Assembly (NCBI GenBank): GCA_002840765.1 | Contig: PHCE01000002.1 | Span: forward strand, 372,001 to 436,000 | Direction: 5' to 3' | Length of the DNA: 64,000 bases | Source: Betaproteobacteria bacterium HGW-Betaproteobacteria-7 | Lineage (GTDB): Bacteria; Pseudomonadota; Gammaproteobacteria; Burkholderiales; Rhodocyclaceae | Shown here: positions 23,618 to 33,112 of the stretch, one piece after another | Layout: every line of letters starts with the position of its first letter | Numbering within the stretch: position 1 is the first letter of the stretch | Made by a program: the position numbers and the translations under genes | Notes under the pieces: model-generated | What the model was told of the DNA's origin: nothing | Seen by the model: only the letters and a program-made list of their open reading frames with translations | Database searches by the model: none

Positions 23618-23626
23618 AGGGTCATC

Positions 23627-24469
23627 ATGCTCCGCAGACATCTGCTCCAGGCACTCGCTTCGCTGCCGCTCCTGCCATTTTCAAAGCAGCTCCTTGCCGA
23701 GTTACCGGCGCTGCGCCTCGGCATCATGCCCTTCAATTCGACGCTGGCCCTGTTCAAGACTCATCAGCCGCTGCGCGAGCATTTGCAGAATGACCTGCAA
23801 CGGCCGCTCGGGCTGTTCACCGCTGCCGACTACTTCACTTTCCTCAACGCCTCGCTGGCCGGCGAATTCGATCTGCTGATTACCGGCCCGCACTTCGGCG
23901 TGCTCTGTCTGAAAGCCGGCTACCAGCCACTGGTCCGCTACCGCGCCGTCCTCCAGCCGGTTTTCGTCGTCCGCAAGGGCAGCGAAATCAGCCATCTCGA
24001 CGACCTGCGCGGTCGGCGCATCGGCCTCTCCAGCCGGCTGTCGATCTCCTCCATCGGCGGCGTCAAGTGGCTGCTCGACAACGGCCTGCAGATGGGGCGC
24101 GACTACCAGTTGTTCGAGCGCGCCACGCATGGCGCTGCCGTGGCGGCGGTGGCGGTCGGCGAACTGGATGCAGCGCTGACCACCCATACGCCACTGCGTC
24201 AGGTGCCTGAGGACGTACGGGCAAAGGTCGATATCCTGCCCATCGAGGTCGGCGTGCCGCATCTGATGACGCTCGCCCACCAGCGCCTGGGCAAGGCCAC
24301 CATCGGCCGCCTGCGCCAGTCACTGAACGGCTTTGCCGCCACCCCGGCCGGCGGCGAGTTCTTCCGCAACACCGGCTACGAGGGCTATGCGCCGATCAGC
24401 GCTGGCGATATCGCCGCCCTCGAACCCTATGTGGCATTGACCCGCAGCTTGCTCGGCCACGCTTCCTGA
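23627..24469 (+). CDS. PhnD-type periplasmic substrate-binding protein (sensor partner)
   Basis: A 280-residue member of the phosphate/phosphite/phosphonate binding-protein family. A signal peptide with a twin-arginine-like start (MLRRHLLQALASLPLLPF) leads into ALRLGIMPFNSTLALFKTHQPLREHL, then the family motifs FDLLITGPHFGVLCLKAGY, GRRIGLSSRLSISSIGG and GELDAALTTH. The frame runs far upstream, but AGGG 5 bases before the ATG at 23627 and the signal peptide fix the start. No transporter permease or ATPase is adjacent; the stop overlaps the start of a GGDEF-EAL gene (TGATG). It therefore more likely feeds a ligand signal to that enzyme than a transporter. Confidence 0.8.
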   Translation: MLRRHLLQALASLPLLPFSKQLLAELPALRLGIMPFNSTLALFKTHQPLREHLQNDLQRPLGLFTAADYFTFLNASLAGEFDLLITGPHFGVLCLKAGYQPLVRYRAVLQPVFVVRKGSEISHLDDLRGRRIGLSSRLSISSIGGVKWLLDNGLQMGRDYQLFERATHGAAVAAVAVGELDAALTTHTPLRQVPEDVRAKVDILPIEVGVPHLMTLAHQRLGKATIGRLRQSLNGFAATPAGGEFFRNTGYEGYAPISAGDIAALEPYVALTRSLLGHAS

Positions 24470-26436
24470 TGTTCAGCATTCGCCGTTCGCTGCGTGCCAA
24501 GCTGTTGCTCGCCAGCGTTATCGTCGAGGCCGTGATGCTGGCGCTGCTGGTCAGCAACAGCGTACGGCTGATCGAGCACCATCTCGGCGAACAGCTGGAA
24601 GCCCGCATCGCGGCTGTCGAACTGGCCTACAAGACCGCCGTCGCCGTACCGCTGGCGGCCCGCGACTACGCGACGTTGCGCGACATTATCGACGGCTGGC
24701 GCAAGACGGGCGACATCAATTACATGGCGGTCAGCGATCCCGATGGTCGCCTGCTGGCCTCGTCCGGCTGGCCGCCCGGCGAGGCGCTGCCGTTGGTTGA
24801 GCAGGTGGTCGGTGAGGTGCGTCATGTACGCTTTCCGGTGGACTACCTCGGCCAGGTCTACGGCCATGTCCATTACGGCATGTCCACCGCCTTCATGACC
24901 AAGGCTTCGCGCGAACTGCTCTGGCAGAGCGGCCTGATCGCCTTCGCCGAGATACTGCTGTCGCTCGTTCTGCTGTCGATCATCGGCTATCTGCTGACCC
25001 GGCACCTGATCAATCTGGCCAAAGCCAGCATCAACGTTGCCCACGGCCACTACGAAGAGCGCATGGAAATCGCTGGCGCGGACGAAGTGGCGGTGCTGGC
25101 GCAGAACTTCAATACGATGACCGACGCCGTGCGCGGCCGCATCGCCGACCTGTCGCACCAGGCCAGCCACGATTCGCTGACCGGCCTGCACAACCGGCGG
25201 GCCTTCGAGGTCCATCTCGGCGAAGCACTTGCCGCGCCGGACGTCGACGCCCATCCGGTGACGCTGCTCTACCTGGATCTCGACCAGTTCAAGGTGGTCA
25301 ACGACACCAGCGGCCACGCCGCCGGCGACGAACTGCTGATCCGCCTGACACGGATGATCGAGCAGCGCTTCGCTTACGGATTCATCGCCCGCCTGGGCGG
25401 CGACGAGTTCGGCATCGTCATGCCCGACGTTCCACTGGCCGATGCCGAACGCCGTGCCACGCAGCTGATCGAGGAAATCTGTGCCTTCCCGTTCTCCTGG
25501 GAAGGCCGCGCCTTCCGCCTCGGCGCCTCGATCGGTATCGTCCGTTCCGGGCCGGGAATGATGAACGTCACCGACCTGCTGATCGCCGCCGACACCGCCT
25601 GCTATGCCGCCAAGGAACACGGTCGCAACCGCGTGGACATCTATGCCCCGGACGACGAGTGGTACCGCCAGCGCAGTGAGGATTTCCGCACCATGCCGCA
25701 GGTCACGGCGGCGCTGGCCGAAGGGCGCTTCCTGCTCTTTCACCAGCGCCTGGCACCGCTCAAACCCGGCCTGCCGCCAACGGCGGAAATCCTGCTGCGC
25801 CTGTCCGACCCGCTGGGCAAGATCAATTCGCCCAGCCGTTTCATCACCACCGCCGAACGCTACAACCTGATGCCCTACATCGACCGCTGGGTGGTCGAGA
25901 ATGTCTGCCGTTACCTGCGCGACTGGGCCGCCTGCGGCCAGCCCTTGCCATTCGGCCACCTGGCGGTCAATGTTTCCGGCGCCAGTCTTGGCCTGCGCGA
26001 TTTCCCGACTTTCGTCCGTCAGCAGATAGAGAAGTACGCCATCGACCCGGCCCTGCTCTGTTTCGAGATCACCGAAAGCTGCGCCGTCGCCAATGTCGAA
26101 CCGGCCCTCGACTTCATCGACCAGATGCACACGCTGGGTGCGACACTGGCGCTCGACGATTTCGGCAGCGGGCTGTCGTCCTTCGGCTACCTGAAGCGCT
26201 TCAAGGTCGATTACCTGAAAATCGACGGCATGTTCGTCAAGAACATTGACCAGGATCCGTCCGACCGCGCCGTCGTCGAGGCCATCGTCCAGCTCGCCCG
26301 CGTCCACGGCCTGACCACCATCGCCGAATATGTCTGCAACGAGGCGGTCTACCAGGTGGTGCACGAGATCGGCATCGACTATGCCCAGGGATTTGTCCGC
26401 CACAAGCCCGAGCCGCTACCCAACATTCCCGGCTGA
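24469..26436 (+). CDS. Membrane-bound diguanylate cyclase/phosphodiesterase (HAMP-GGDEF-EAL)
   Basis: Synthesises and/or degrades cyclic di-GMP. Two membrane helices (about 12-32 and 148-178) flank a periplasmic sensor segment of about 115 residues. A HAMP linker follows (about 178-230), then a GGDEF domain with an intact GGDEF at 310-314 and an EAL domain from about 405. The EAL residues appear complete: E in EILLRL, N in AVNVSG, E in FEITE, DD in ALDDFGSG, K in LKIDG, E in IAEYV and Q in AQGF. Dual activity is therefore possible. It overlaps the PhnD-like gene by one base, suggesting a coupled sensor pair. Confidence 0.93.
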   Translation: MFSIRRSLRAKLLLASVIVEAVMLALLVSNSVRLIEHHLGEQLEARIAAVELAYKTAVAVPLAARDYATLRDIIDGWRKTGDINYMAVSDPDGRLLASSGWPPGEALPLVEQVVGEVRHVRFPVDYLGQVYGHVHYGMSTAFMTKASRELLWQSGLIAFAEILLSLVLLSIIGYLLTRHLINLAKASINVAHGHYEERMEIAGADEVAVLAQNFNTMTDAVRGRIADLSHQASHDSLTGLHNRRAFEVHLGEALAAPDVDAHPVTLLYLDLDQFKVVNDTSGHAAGDELLIRLTRMIEQRFAYGFIARLGGDEFGIVMPDVPLADAERRATQLIEEICAFPFSWEGRAFRLGASIGIVRSGPGMMNVTDLLIAADTACYAAKEHGRNRVDIYAPDDEWYRQRSEDFRTMPQVTAALAEGRFLLFHQRLAPLKPGLPPTAEILLRLSDPLGKINSPSRFITTAERYNLMPYIDRWVVENVCRYLRDWAACGQPLPFGHLAVNVSGASLGLRDFPTFVRQQIEKYAIDPALLCFEITESCAVANVEPALDFIDQMHTLGATLALDDFGSGLSSFGYLKRFKVDYLKIDGMFVKNIDQDPSDRAVVEAIVQLARVHGLTTIAEYVCNEAVYQVVHEIGIDYAQGFVRHKPEPLPNIPG

Positions 26437-26516
26437 AGAGGCTTTCGCCGGCCTCGCGCCGTGACGTTTGCCCGGGGCGGCCGTAGAATGCCCCTTTTGC
26501 CTTGATGAAGCGCGCC

Positions 26517-28049
26517 ATGCATCCGGATTACCTCGAAAAAGTCCTCAACGCCCAGGTTTACGACGTCGCCGTCGAAACGCCGCTGGAACTCGCCGGCAAC
26601 CTGTCGGCCCGGGTTGGCAACAAGATCAGCCTGAAGCGCGAGGACATGCAGCCGGTGTTTTCCTTCAAGCTGCGCGGCGCCTACAACAAGATCGCCAGCC
26701 TCTCGGCCGAGAAGCTCAAGCGCGGCGTCATCTGCGCTTCGGCCGGCAACCATGCCCAGGGCGTGGCCCTGTCGGCGGCCCAGGTCGGTTGCCGGGCCGT
26801 CATCGTCATGCCGACCTCGACGCCGGGCATCAAGATCGATGCGGTCAGGCGGCGCGGCGGCGAAGTCGTGCTCTTCGGCGACTCCTTCGACGAAGCCTGT
26901 GCCCACGCCCTGGAACTGGAAAAGACCGAGAAGCTTACCTTCGTCCATCCTTTCGACGATCCGGAAGTGATCGCCGGGCAGGGCACCGTGGCCATGGAAA
27001 TCCTGCGCCAGCACTCGCGCCACAACGGGCCGATCCATGCCATTTTCTGCGCCATCGGCGGCGGCGGGCTGGCCGCCGGGGTGGCCGCCTACATCAAGCG
27101 CCTGCGCCCGGAAATCAAGGTCATCGGGGTCGAGACCTTTGACGCCGATGCGATGAAGCAGTCGCTGGAAAAAGGCCACCGCGTGCGCCTGCCGCAGGTC
27201 GGCCTGTTCGCCGACGGTACCGCGGTCAAGTTCGTCGGCGAGGAAACCTTCCGCCTGTGCAAGGAATATCTCGACGAGGTCATCCTGGTCGATACCGATG
27301 CCATCTGCGCGGCGATCAAGGATGTCTTCGAGGACACCCGTTCCATCCTCGAACCCTCCGGCGCGCTGGCCGTCGCCGGCGCCAAGGAATATGCCCGGCA
27401 GAACAAGCTGAAGGACAAGAACCTGATCGCCGTGACCTCCGGCGCCAACATGAACTTCGACCGCCTGCGCTTCGTCGCCGAGCGGGCCGAATTCGGCGAG
27501 CAGCGCGAGGCGGTGTTCGCCGTGACGCTGCCGGAGAAACCGGGCGCCTACAAGAAGTTCCTGGCGCTGATCGGCAAGCGCAACATCACCGAGTTCAATT
27601 ACCGCTACAACACCGATGCCGAAGCGCACGTCTTCGTCGGCGTCCAGGTGGCCAAGCGCGAGGAGTCGCTGAAGCTGGTCGACAGCCTGCAGAAACACGG
27701 CTATCCGACGCTCGATCTGACCGACGACGAAATGGCCAAGAACCACATCCGCCATATGGTCGGCGGCCATGCGCCGCAGGTGTGTCAGAACGGCATGAGC
27801 GAATTGCTCTACCGCTTCGAGTTCCCCGAACGACCGGGCGCCCTGATGAATTTCCTCGCCCAGATGAGCGCCGGCTGGAACATCAGTCTGTTCCACTACC
27901 GCAACCACGGCGCCGACTATGGCCGGGTGCTGGTCGGCATGCAGGTGCCGGCCGGCGACATGGGGCAGTTCCGCGACTTCTTGAAAAACCTCGGCTACGC
28001 GCATTGGGACGAAAGCCAGAACCCGGCCTACAAGTTGTTCCTCGGCTAA
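26517..28049 (+). CDS. ilvA: Threonine ammonia-lyase, biosynthetic, long form (IlvA)
   Basis: A PLP enzyme that deaminates threonine to 2-oxobutyrate, the first step of isoleucine synthesis. Taking ATG 26517, the PLP lysine is Lys51 in SFKLRGAYNK; the glycine-rich phosphate loop SAGNHAQGVA follows near 80. The C-terminal part holds two ACT-like regulatory repeats (EKPGAYKKFLALIG and ERPGALMNFLAQM), where isoleucine inhibits and valine activates in other bacteria. The start could also be ATG 26505; 26517 matches relatives that begin just before xDYLxK. A weak TAGAAT -10 lies at 26484-26489. It is the long, allosteric form. Confidence 0.95.
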   Translation: MHPDYLEKVLNAQVYDVAVETPLELAGNLSARVGNKISLKREDMQPVFSFKLRGAYNKIASLSAEKLKRGVICASAGNHAQGVALSAAQVGCRAVIVMPTSTPGIKIDAVRRRGGEVVLFGDSFDEACAHALELEKTEKLTFVHPFDDPEVIAGQGTVAMEILRQHSRHNGPIHAIFCAIGGGGLAAGVAAYIKRLRPEIKVIGVETFDADAMKQSLEKGHRVRLPQVGLFADGTAVKFVGEETFRLCKEYLDEVILVDTDAICAAIKDVFEDTRSILEPSGALAVAGAKEYARQNKLKDKNLIAVTSGANMNFDRLRFVAERAEFGEQREAVFAVTLPEKPGAYKKFLALIGKRNITEFNYRYNTDAEAHVFVGVQVAKREESLKLVDSLQKHGYPTLDLTDDEMAKNHIRHMVGGHAPQVCQNGMSELLYRFEFPERPGALMNFLAQMSAGWNISLFHYRNHGADYGRVLVGMQVPAGDMGQFRDFLKNLGYAHWDESQNPAYKLFLG

Positions 28050-28084
28050 TGACCAAAGCTGATATGGATTTGCGTTTTTCGTCT

Positions 28085-28112
28085 TTGGCCGGCCGGCCGA
28101 GCCGCCTAGACT
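28085..28112 (+). promoter_or_regulatory. Possible promoter of cysK
   Basis: TTGGCC (28085-28090) and TAGACT (28107-28112) are 16 bases apart, each matching 4 of 6 consensus positions, 28 bases before the ATG. Confidence 0.3.
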
Positions 28113-28140
28113 GCAGCTACCCACTTCCGGAACTCCGCTC

Positions 28141-29069
<929 letters not shown>

Positions 29070-29073
<4 letters not shown>

Positions 29074-30200
29074 GCCCGTTCGACACGCCGATCGAGCGGC
29101 GCGGCACCGACTCGATCAAATGGGGCAAGTACGCCGGCCGCGACATCCTGCCGCTGTGGGTCGCCGACATGGATTTCGCCGCGCCGCCGGCGGTGCTCGC
29201 CGCGCTGCACCGACGGGTGGAGCAGGGCGTCTTCGGTTACGGCCATCCGTGGCCGGCACTCGAAGAGTCAGTACTCACTCATCTCATCAATGAGTATGGC
29301 TGGGCCATCGAGCGCGAGTGGATCGTCTGGTTGCCGGGCCTGGTCAGTGGCCTCAACATCGCCTGCCGGGCGATCGACGGCGAGGTGTTGACGGCAACGC
29401 CGGTCTATCCGCCCTTCCTGTCGGCACCGCGCTTTTCCGACCGGGTGCTGAACCGGGCCGACCTGACGCAGCGCGACGGCCACTGGCAATGGGACATGGA
29501 GGCTCTGGCAGCGGCCACCACCTCAGCGACCCGACTGTTCCTGCTCTGCCATCCGCACAACCCGGTCGGCCGCTGCTGGAACCGAACCGAGCTGCAGGCG
29601 CTGGCCGACTTTGCCGAGCAACGCGACCTGATCGTCTGCTCGGACGAAATCCACTGCGGCCTGATCCTCGATACCGACAAGCGCCACATTCCTTTCGCCA
29701 GCCTGTCGCCGGCCGCGGCCAAACGCAGCATCACGCTGCTGGCGCCCTCGAAGACCTTCAACATTCCCGGCCTCGGCAGCGCTTTCGCGGTGATTCCCGA
29801 TGCCGCCCTGCGGCGCCGCTTCCTGCGGGCCATGGACGGCATCGTGCCGCATGTGAACGTGCTCGGCCTGGCCGCCTGCGAAGCCGCCTACCGCGACTGC
29901 ACCGATTGGCATCGCGAGCTGCTCGCCTATCTGGCCGGCAACCGCGACCGGGTGGCGGCAACGGTCGCTGCCTGTCGTGGCGTGGCAATGAGCCCGGTCG
30001 AAGCCACCTACCTGGCCTGGATCGATGTGCGCGGCCTGGGCCTGCAGAATCCTGCCGGCCACTTCGAGGCGCATGGCCTGGGTTTGTCGGATGGCAGCGA
30101 TTTCGGCGCCACCGGCTGGCTGCGCCTCAATTTCGGCTGTCCGCGGGCGACGCTGGACGAGGCGCTGCGCCGCTTCAGCGCCGCCTGCCAGGCCGCATGA
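29070..30200 (+). CDS. PatB/MalY-type PLP C-S lyase (cystathionine beta-lyase-like aminotransferase family)
   Basis: A fold-type I PLP enzyme of 376 residues in the MalY/PatB group, which cleaves cystathionine or cysteine conjugates to a thiol, pyruvate and ammonia. Visible motifs are [20 protein letters not shown] at the N-terminus, [15 protein letters not shown], the [10 protein letters not shown] aspartate loop, and the PLP lysine Lys228 in [13 protein letters not shown]. It starts with GTG overlapping the cysK stop. The neighbour supports a role in methionine/cysteine interconversion. Confidence 0.9.
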
Positions 30201-30487
30201 ACAGCTACCAGATCACCCTCTGGGCCCTGGCCGGCGGCCTGTTGGGGCAAATATACGCTGCCGGCATCGCCGTCGACGCCTATCTGGGACGCGGCCAGCC
30301 GGCGATCTGGCGACGCATCTGGTTGACCTTTGCCGGCAGCTCACTGCTATTGGGTTTGCTCCACGGCTACGCGCTGGAACTCGCGCTGCGCACCGGTTTG
30401 TACGATATGCGCCAAGCGGTGCTCGCCGGTCTGGCGGGCGTCGCCTTCGCCATCGGCTGCCAACTGCTCAGGCGGCAGCCATCCTGA
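30197..30487 (+). CDS. Small three-helix membrane protein, unknown function
   Basis: A 96-residue protein whose ATG overlaps the stop of the C-S lyase gene (ATGA), which supports real translation. Three hydrophobic stretches are visible (about 5-27, 42-60 and 72-90). No known motif was recognised. Its 3' end overlaps the convergent ygfA gene by 20 bases. Confidence 0.65.
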   Translation: MNSYQITLWALAGGLLGQIYAAGIAVDAYLGRGQPAIWRRIWLTFAGSSLLLGLLHGYALELALRTGLYDMRQAVLAGLAGVAFAIGCQLLRRQPS

Positions 30488-31061
30488 AGGCGCCGGCCTC
30501 GGTGACGATCCAGTCGAGCCGCTGATCGTGTGCTTGGGGACGGATGCTCGGCAGGCGGTTGATTTCGAAACCGACGCCGACCGCCAGCGGCCGCGGGGCG
30601 AGGGCGGCCAGGGTACGATCGAAGTAGCCGCCACCGTAGCCAAGGCGATAGCCGGCATCGTCGAAACCATTGAGCGGCAGCAGGATCATGTCCGGCTGCA
30701 GCCAGTCGCCGGCCACCGGCGTCGGAATGCCATAGCGGTCGGGCTCCAGCGGCGTCTCGCGGCACCATTCGCGGAAGGCCAGCGGCGTCTCCTCGGCCAC
30801 CACCACCGGCAATGCTGCCCGGCAACCAGCCGCCCGCCAGAGATCGACGATCGCCCGCACATCCGGTTCATGCTTGATCGGCCAGCAGAAGGCCAGCACC
30901 GGCGGCGGCGAAAAGGCCGTCTGCAGATGGCCGACGATGCGCGCCGAGACGACCGCATGCTCGGCATCGGCGAGCGCCGCCCGGCGGGCCGTCATCTCAC
31001 GCCGCAACGCCCGCCGCCAGGCCGTGCTATCCTCGTTCGTCAACCCCAATGTCTTACCCAT
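30468..31061 (-). CDS. ygfA: 5-formyltetrahydrofolate cyclo-ligase (YgfA)
   Basis: Converts 5-formyl-THF to 5,10-methenyl-THF using ATP. It has 197 residues, with the N-terminal arginine-rich helix WRRALRREMTARRAAL and the family signature LLPLNGFDDAGYRLGYGGGYFDRTL near 130-154. Its start is only 14 bases from the divergent slt start, and neither gene has a clear Shine-Dalgarno. A 6S RNA gene, which in other proteobacteria lies upstream of ygfA, does not fit in this gap. Confidence 0.93.
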   Translation of the reverse strand: MGKTLGLTNEDSTAWRRALRREMTARRAALADAEHAVVSARIVGHLQTAFSPPPVLAFCWPIKHEPDVRAIVDLWRAAGCRAALPVVVAEETPLAFREWCRETPLEPDRYGIPTPVAGDWLQPDMILLPLNGFDDAGYRLGYGGGYFDRTLAALAPRPLAVGVGFEINRLPSIRPQAHDQRLDWIVTEAGAFRMAAA

Positions 31062-31075
31062 AGAACAAATCTAAC

Positions 31076-33016
31076 ATGAAGTTTCAGCTTGTCCTCGCCG
31101 GCCTGTTCGGCCTCGTTCTCGCCTTGCCCGGCGCCGCCCAGGAAGTCCGTGACGAAGCCTTTCTCAGCGCCCGCGACGCCTTCCGCAATGGCAACCGCAA
31201 TCGTCTGGAGCAGGCCGCCGCCGGCATCGGCAACCATGAGCTGGCGCCCTATGTCGAAAACTACCGTCTGCGTATGGAGATGGATAGTGGCAACAGTGAG
31301 GCTTTGCGCGCCTTCCTCGCCCGCCACGAAGGCACGAATGTCGCCGAGCGCCTGCGCGCCGACTGGATTCGCTGGCTCGGCAAGCGTTCCACGTGGAACG
31401 TAATCGAACGCGAGTACGCCGCGTTACTCGCCCCGGAAACCGATGTCACCTGCTGGAACCAGCAGGCGCGGCTAACCCGCGGCGACCGCAGCGTGCTCGA
31501 CGAGGCCGACCGTCTGTGGCTGACCATGCTCGAACCACCGGAGGCCTGCCGGCCGTTGATCGAAGCCCTGGTCATCGCCCAACGGGTAAGCGCCGACGAC
31601 GTCTGGCAACGTGCCCGACGCCAGCTGGAAGCCAATCGCCAGGGGCAGGCACGGAGCACCCTGAACTATCTGCCGGACAGCCAGTTGCCCGAAGGCAAGA
31701 GCTACGAATTGACCATCGCCGGTCCGCAACGCCAGCTCGCCACGCAAGCGGCGAACTGGCACGCCAGCCGGACCGGGCGTGAACTGACGGCGATCGCCAT
31801 CCAGCGTCTGGCCGTCAGCGACCCGCGCCTGGCCGCTGGAGAACTGGAAAAACGTCAGCAACGCCTCGATGACACGCAACGCGAATGGGCCTGGGGACAG
31901 ATCGCCCTCCAGGCGGCCCGCCGCCATCTGCCGGAAGCCGTCGACTGGTATGCCCGCGCCGGCCTCTCGCCGCTGTCCGACGAAGCCGCGCAATGGAAGG
32001 TGCGCGCTGCCCTGCGCGTCCAGGACTGGGGCACCGTGCGCGAAACGATCATGGCCATGCCGGCCGAACTCTCCGCCCGTCCGGAGTGGGTTTACTGGCT
32101 GGGCCGGGCGCACCGGGCCGGTGGCCGCCTCGCCGAGGCGGATGCGCTGTTCGCCCGCATTGCCGGCCAGGCCAATTTCTACGGCAACCTGGCCGATGAA
32201 GAACTCGGGCGCAGCATCGTCGCGCCGCCGCGAGCCCGTCCGCCGGCCCCCGAGGAACTGCGCGAGGCCGGCAACAACGCCGGTGTGCGCCGGGCGCTGG
32301 CCTTCTTCCGCGTCGACATGCGCACCGAAGGCGTCCGCGAATGGAACTGGTCGCTGCGCGGCATGAGCGATCGCCAGTTACTGGCCACCGCCGAACTGGC
32401 CCGCCGCCAGCAAATCTGGGATCGCGCCATCAATACCGCCGAGCGGACCAAGGATGAGCACGATTACGCCCTGCGCTTCCTCGCCCCCTACGACGAACAT
32501 GTGCGTCCCGCCGCCCGCAACCAGTCGCTCGACGATGCCTGGGTCTATGGCCTGATGCGCCAGGAAAGCCGCTTCATCACCAATGCCCGATCCTCGGCCG
32601 GAGCCTCCGGCCTGATGCAGCTGATGCCAGCGACCGCCAAATGGGTGGCGCGCAAGATCGGCCTGCGCGACTACCAGCACAGTCGGGTCAACGATACCGA
32701 GACCAACGTCCTGCTCGGCACCAGCTACATGCGCCTGGTCATGGAAAACCTCGACAATCACCCGGTGCTCGCCTCGGCCGCCTACAACGCCGGCCCCGGC
32801 CGGGCCAAGCGCTGGCGCGCCGACCGCCCGCTGGAAGGGGCGATTTACGCGGAAACCATCCCCTTCAGCGAGACGCGCGACTACGTCAAAAAAGTGATGA
32901 GCAACGCCATTTACTACTCGGCCATGTTCAACGGTCGCCCCGATTCGCTGAAGGCCCGTCTGGGGACCATCGGCCCGGCCAGCGATCAATCAATGAAGGA
33001 CCGCGACCTGCCGTAA
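31076..33016 (+). CDS. slt: Soluble lytic murein transglycosylase (Slt70 family)
   Basis: A periplasmic enzyme that cleaves peptidoglycan glycan strands to 1,6-anhydromuramic products. The 646 residues comprise a signal peptide (cleavage near PGAAQ, about residue 22), a long alpha-superhelical U/L domain (about 30-470) and the C-terminal SLT catalytic domain. In the latter the catalytic glutamate is Glu497 in MRQESRF, followed by SSAGASGLMQLMPATA and NIxxG-like NVLLGTSYM. A perfectly palindromic parS-like sequence lies inside the gene at 31385-31400. Confidence 0.95.
   Translation: MKFQLVLAGLFGLVLALPGAAQEVRDEAFLSARDAFRNGNRNRLEQAAAGIGNHELAPYVENYRLRMEMDSGNSEALRAFLARHEGTNVAERLRADWIRWLGKRSTWNVIEREYAALLAPETDVTCWNQQARLTRGDRSVLDEADRLWLTMLEPPEACRPLIEALVIAQRVSADDVWQRARRQLEANRQGQARSTLNYLPDSQLPEGKSYELTIAGPQRQLATQAANWHASRTGRELTAIAIQRLAVSDPRLAAGELEKRQQRLDDTQREWAWGQIALQAARRHLPEAVDWYARAGLSPLSDEAAQWKVRAALRVQDWGTVRETIMAMPAELSARPEWVYWLGRAHRAGGRLAEADALFARIAGQANFYGNLADEELGRSIVAPPRARPPAPEELREAGNNAGVRRALAFFRVDMRTEGVREWNWSLRGMSDRQLLATAELARRQQIWDRAINTAERTKDEHDYALRFLAPYDEHVRPAARNQSLDDAWVYGLMRQESRFITNARSSAGASGLMQLMPATAKWVARKIGLRDYQHSRVNDTETNVLLGTSYMRLVMENLDNHPVLASAAYNAGPGRAKRWRADRPLEGAIYAETIPFSETRDYVKKVMSNAIYYSAMFNGRPDSLKARLGTIGPASDQSMKDRDLP
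31385..31400. other. parS-like site 2 (perfect 16-base palindrome)
   Basis: CGTTCCACGTGGAACG has the complete GTTCCACGTGGAAC core of the ParB binding site and is perfectly palindromic. It is within slt, encoding KRSTWNV. Confidence 0.75.
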
Positions 33017-33030
33017 AGCGGCGATAGTGT

Positions 33031-33059
33031 TTGTCGCCGCCCGGTACGGCGGCTAGACT
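33031..33059 (+). promoter_or_regulatory. Possible promoter before the DUF1631 gene
   Basis: TTGTCG (33031-33036) and TAGACT (33054-33059) with 17-base spacing, each 4 of 6 to consensus. Confidence 0.35.
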
Positions 33060-33112
33060 TCAGGACGTCCTGCGGCCGCCAACGGTCCGTCAACCTGTAA
33101 TCGCCTCCAGCC

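Noticed and set aside
22037..23626. 5' extension of the PhnD-like frame through the antisense of the large oxidoreductase
   Set aside because: The signal peptide and Shine-Dalgarno place the true start at 23627.
31040..31076. 6S RNA upstream of ygfA, as in other proteobacteria
   Set aside because: Only 14 bases separate ygfA from slt, so there is no room for it.
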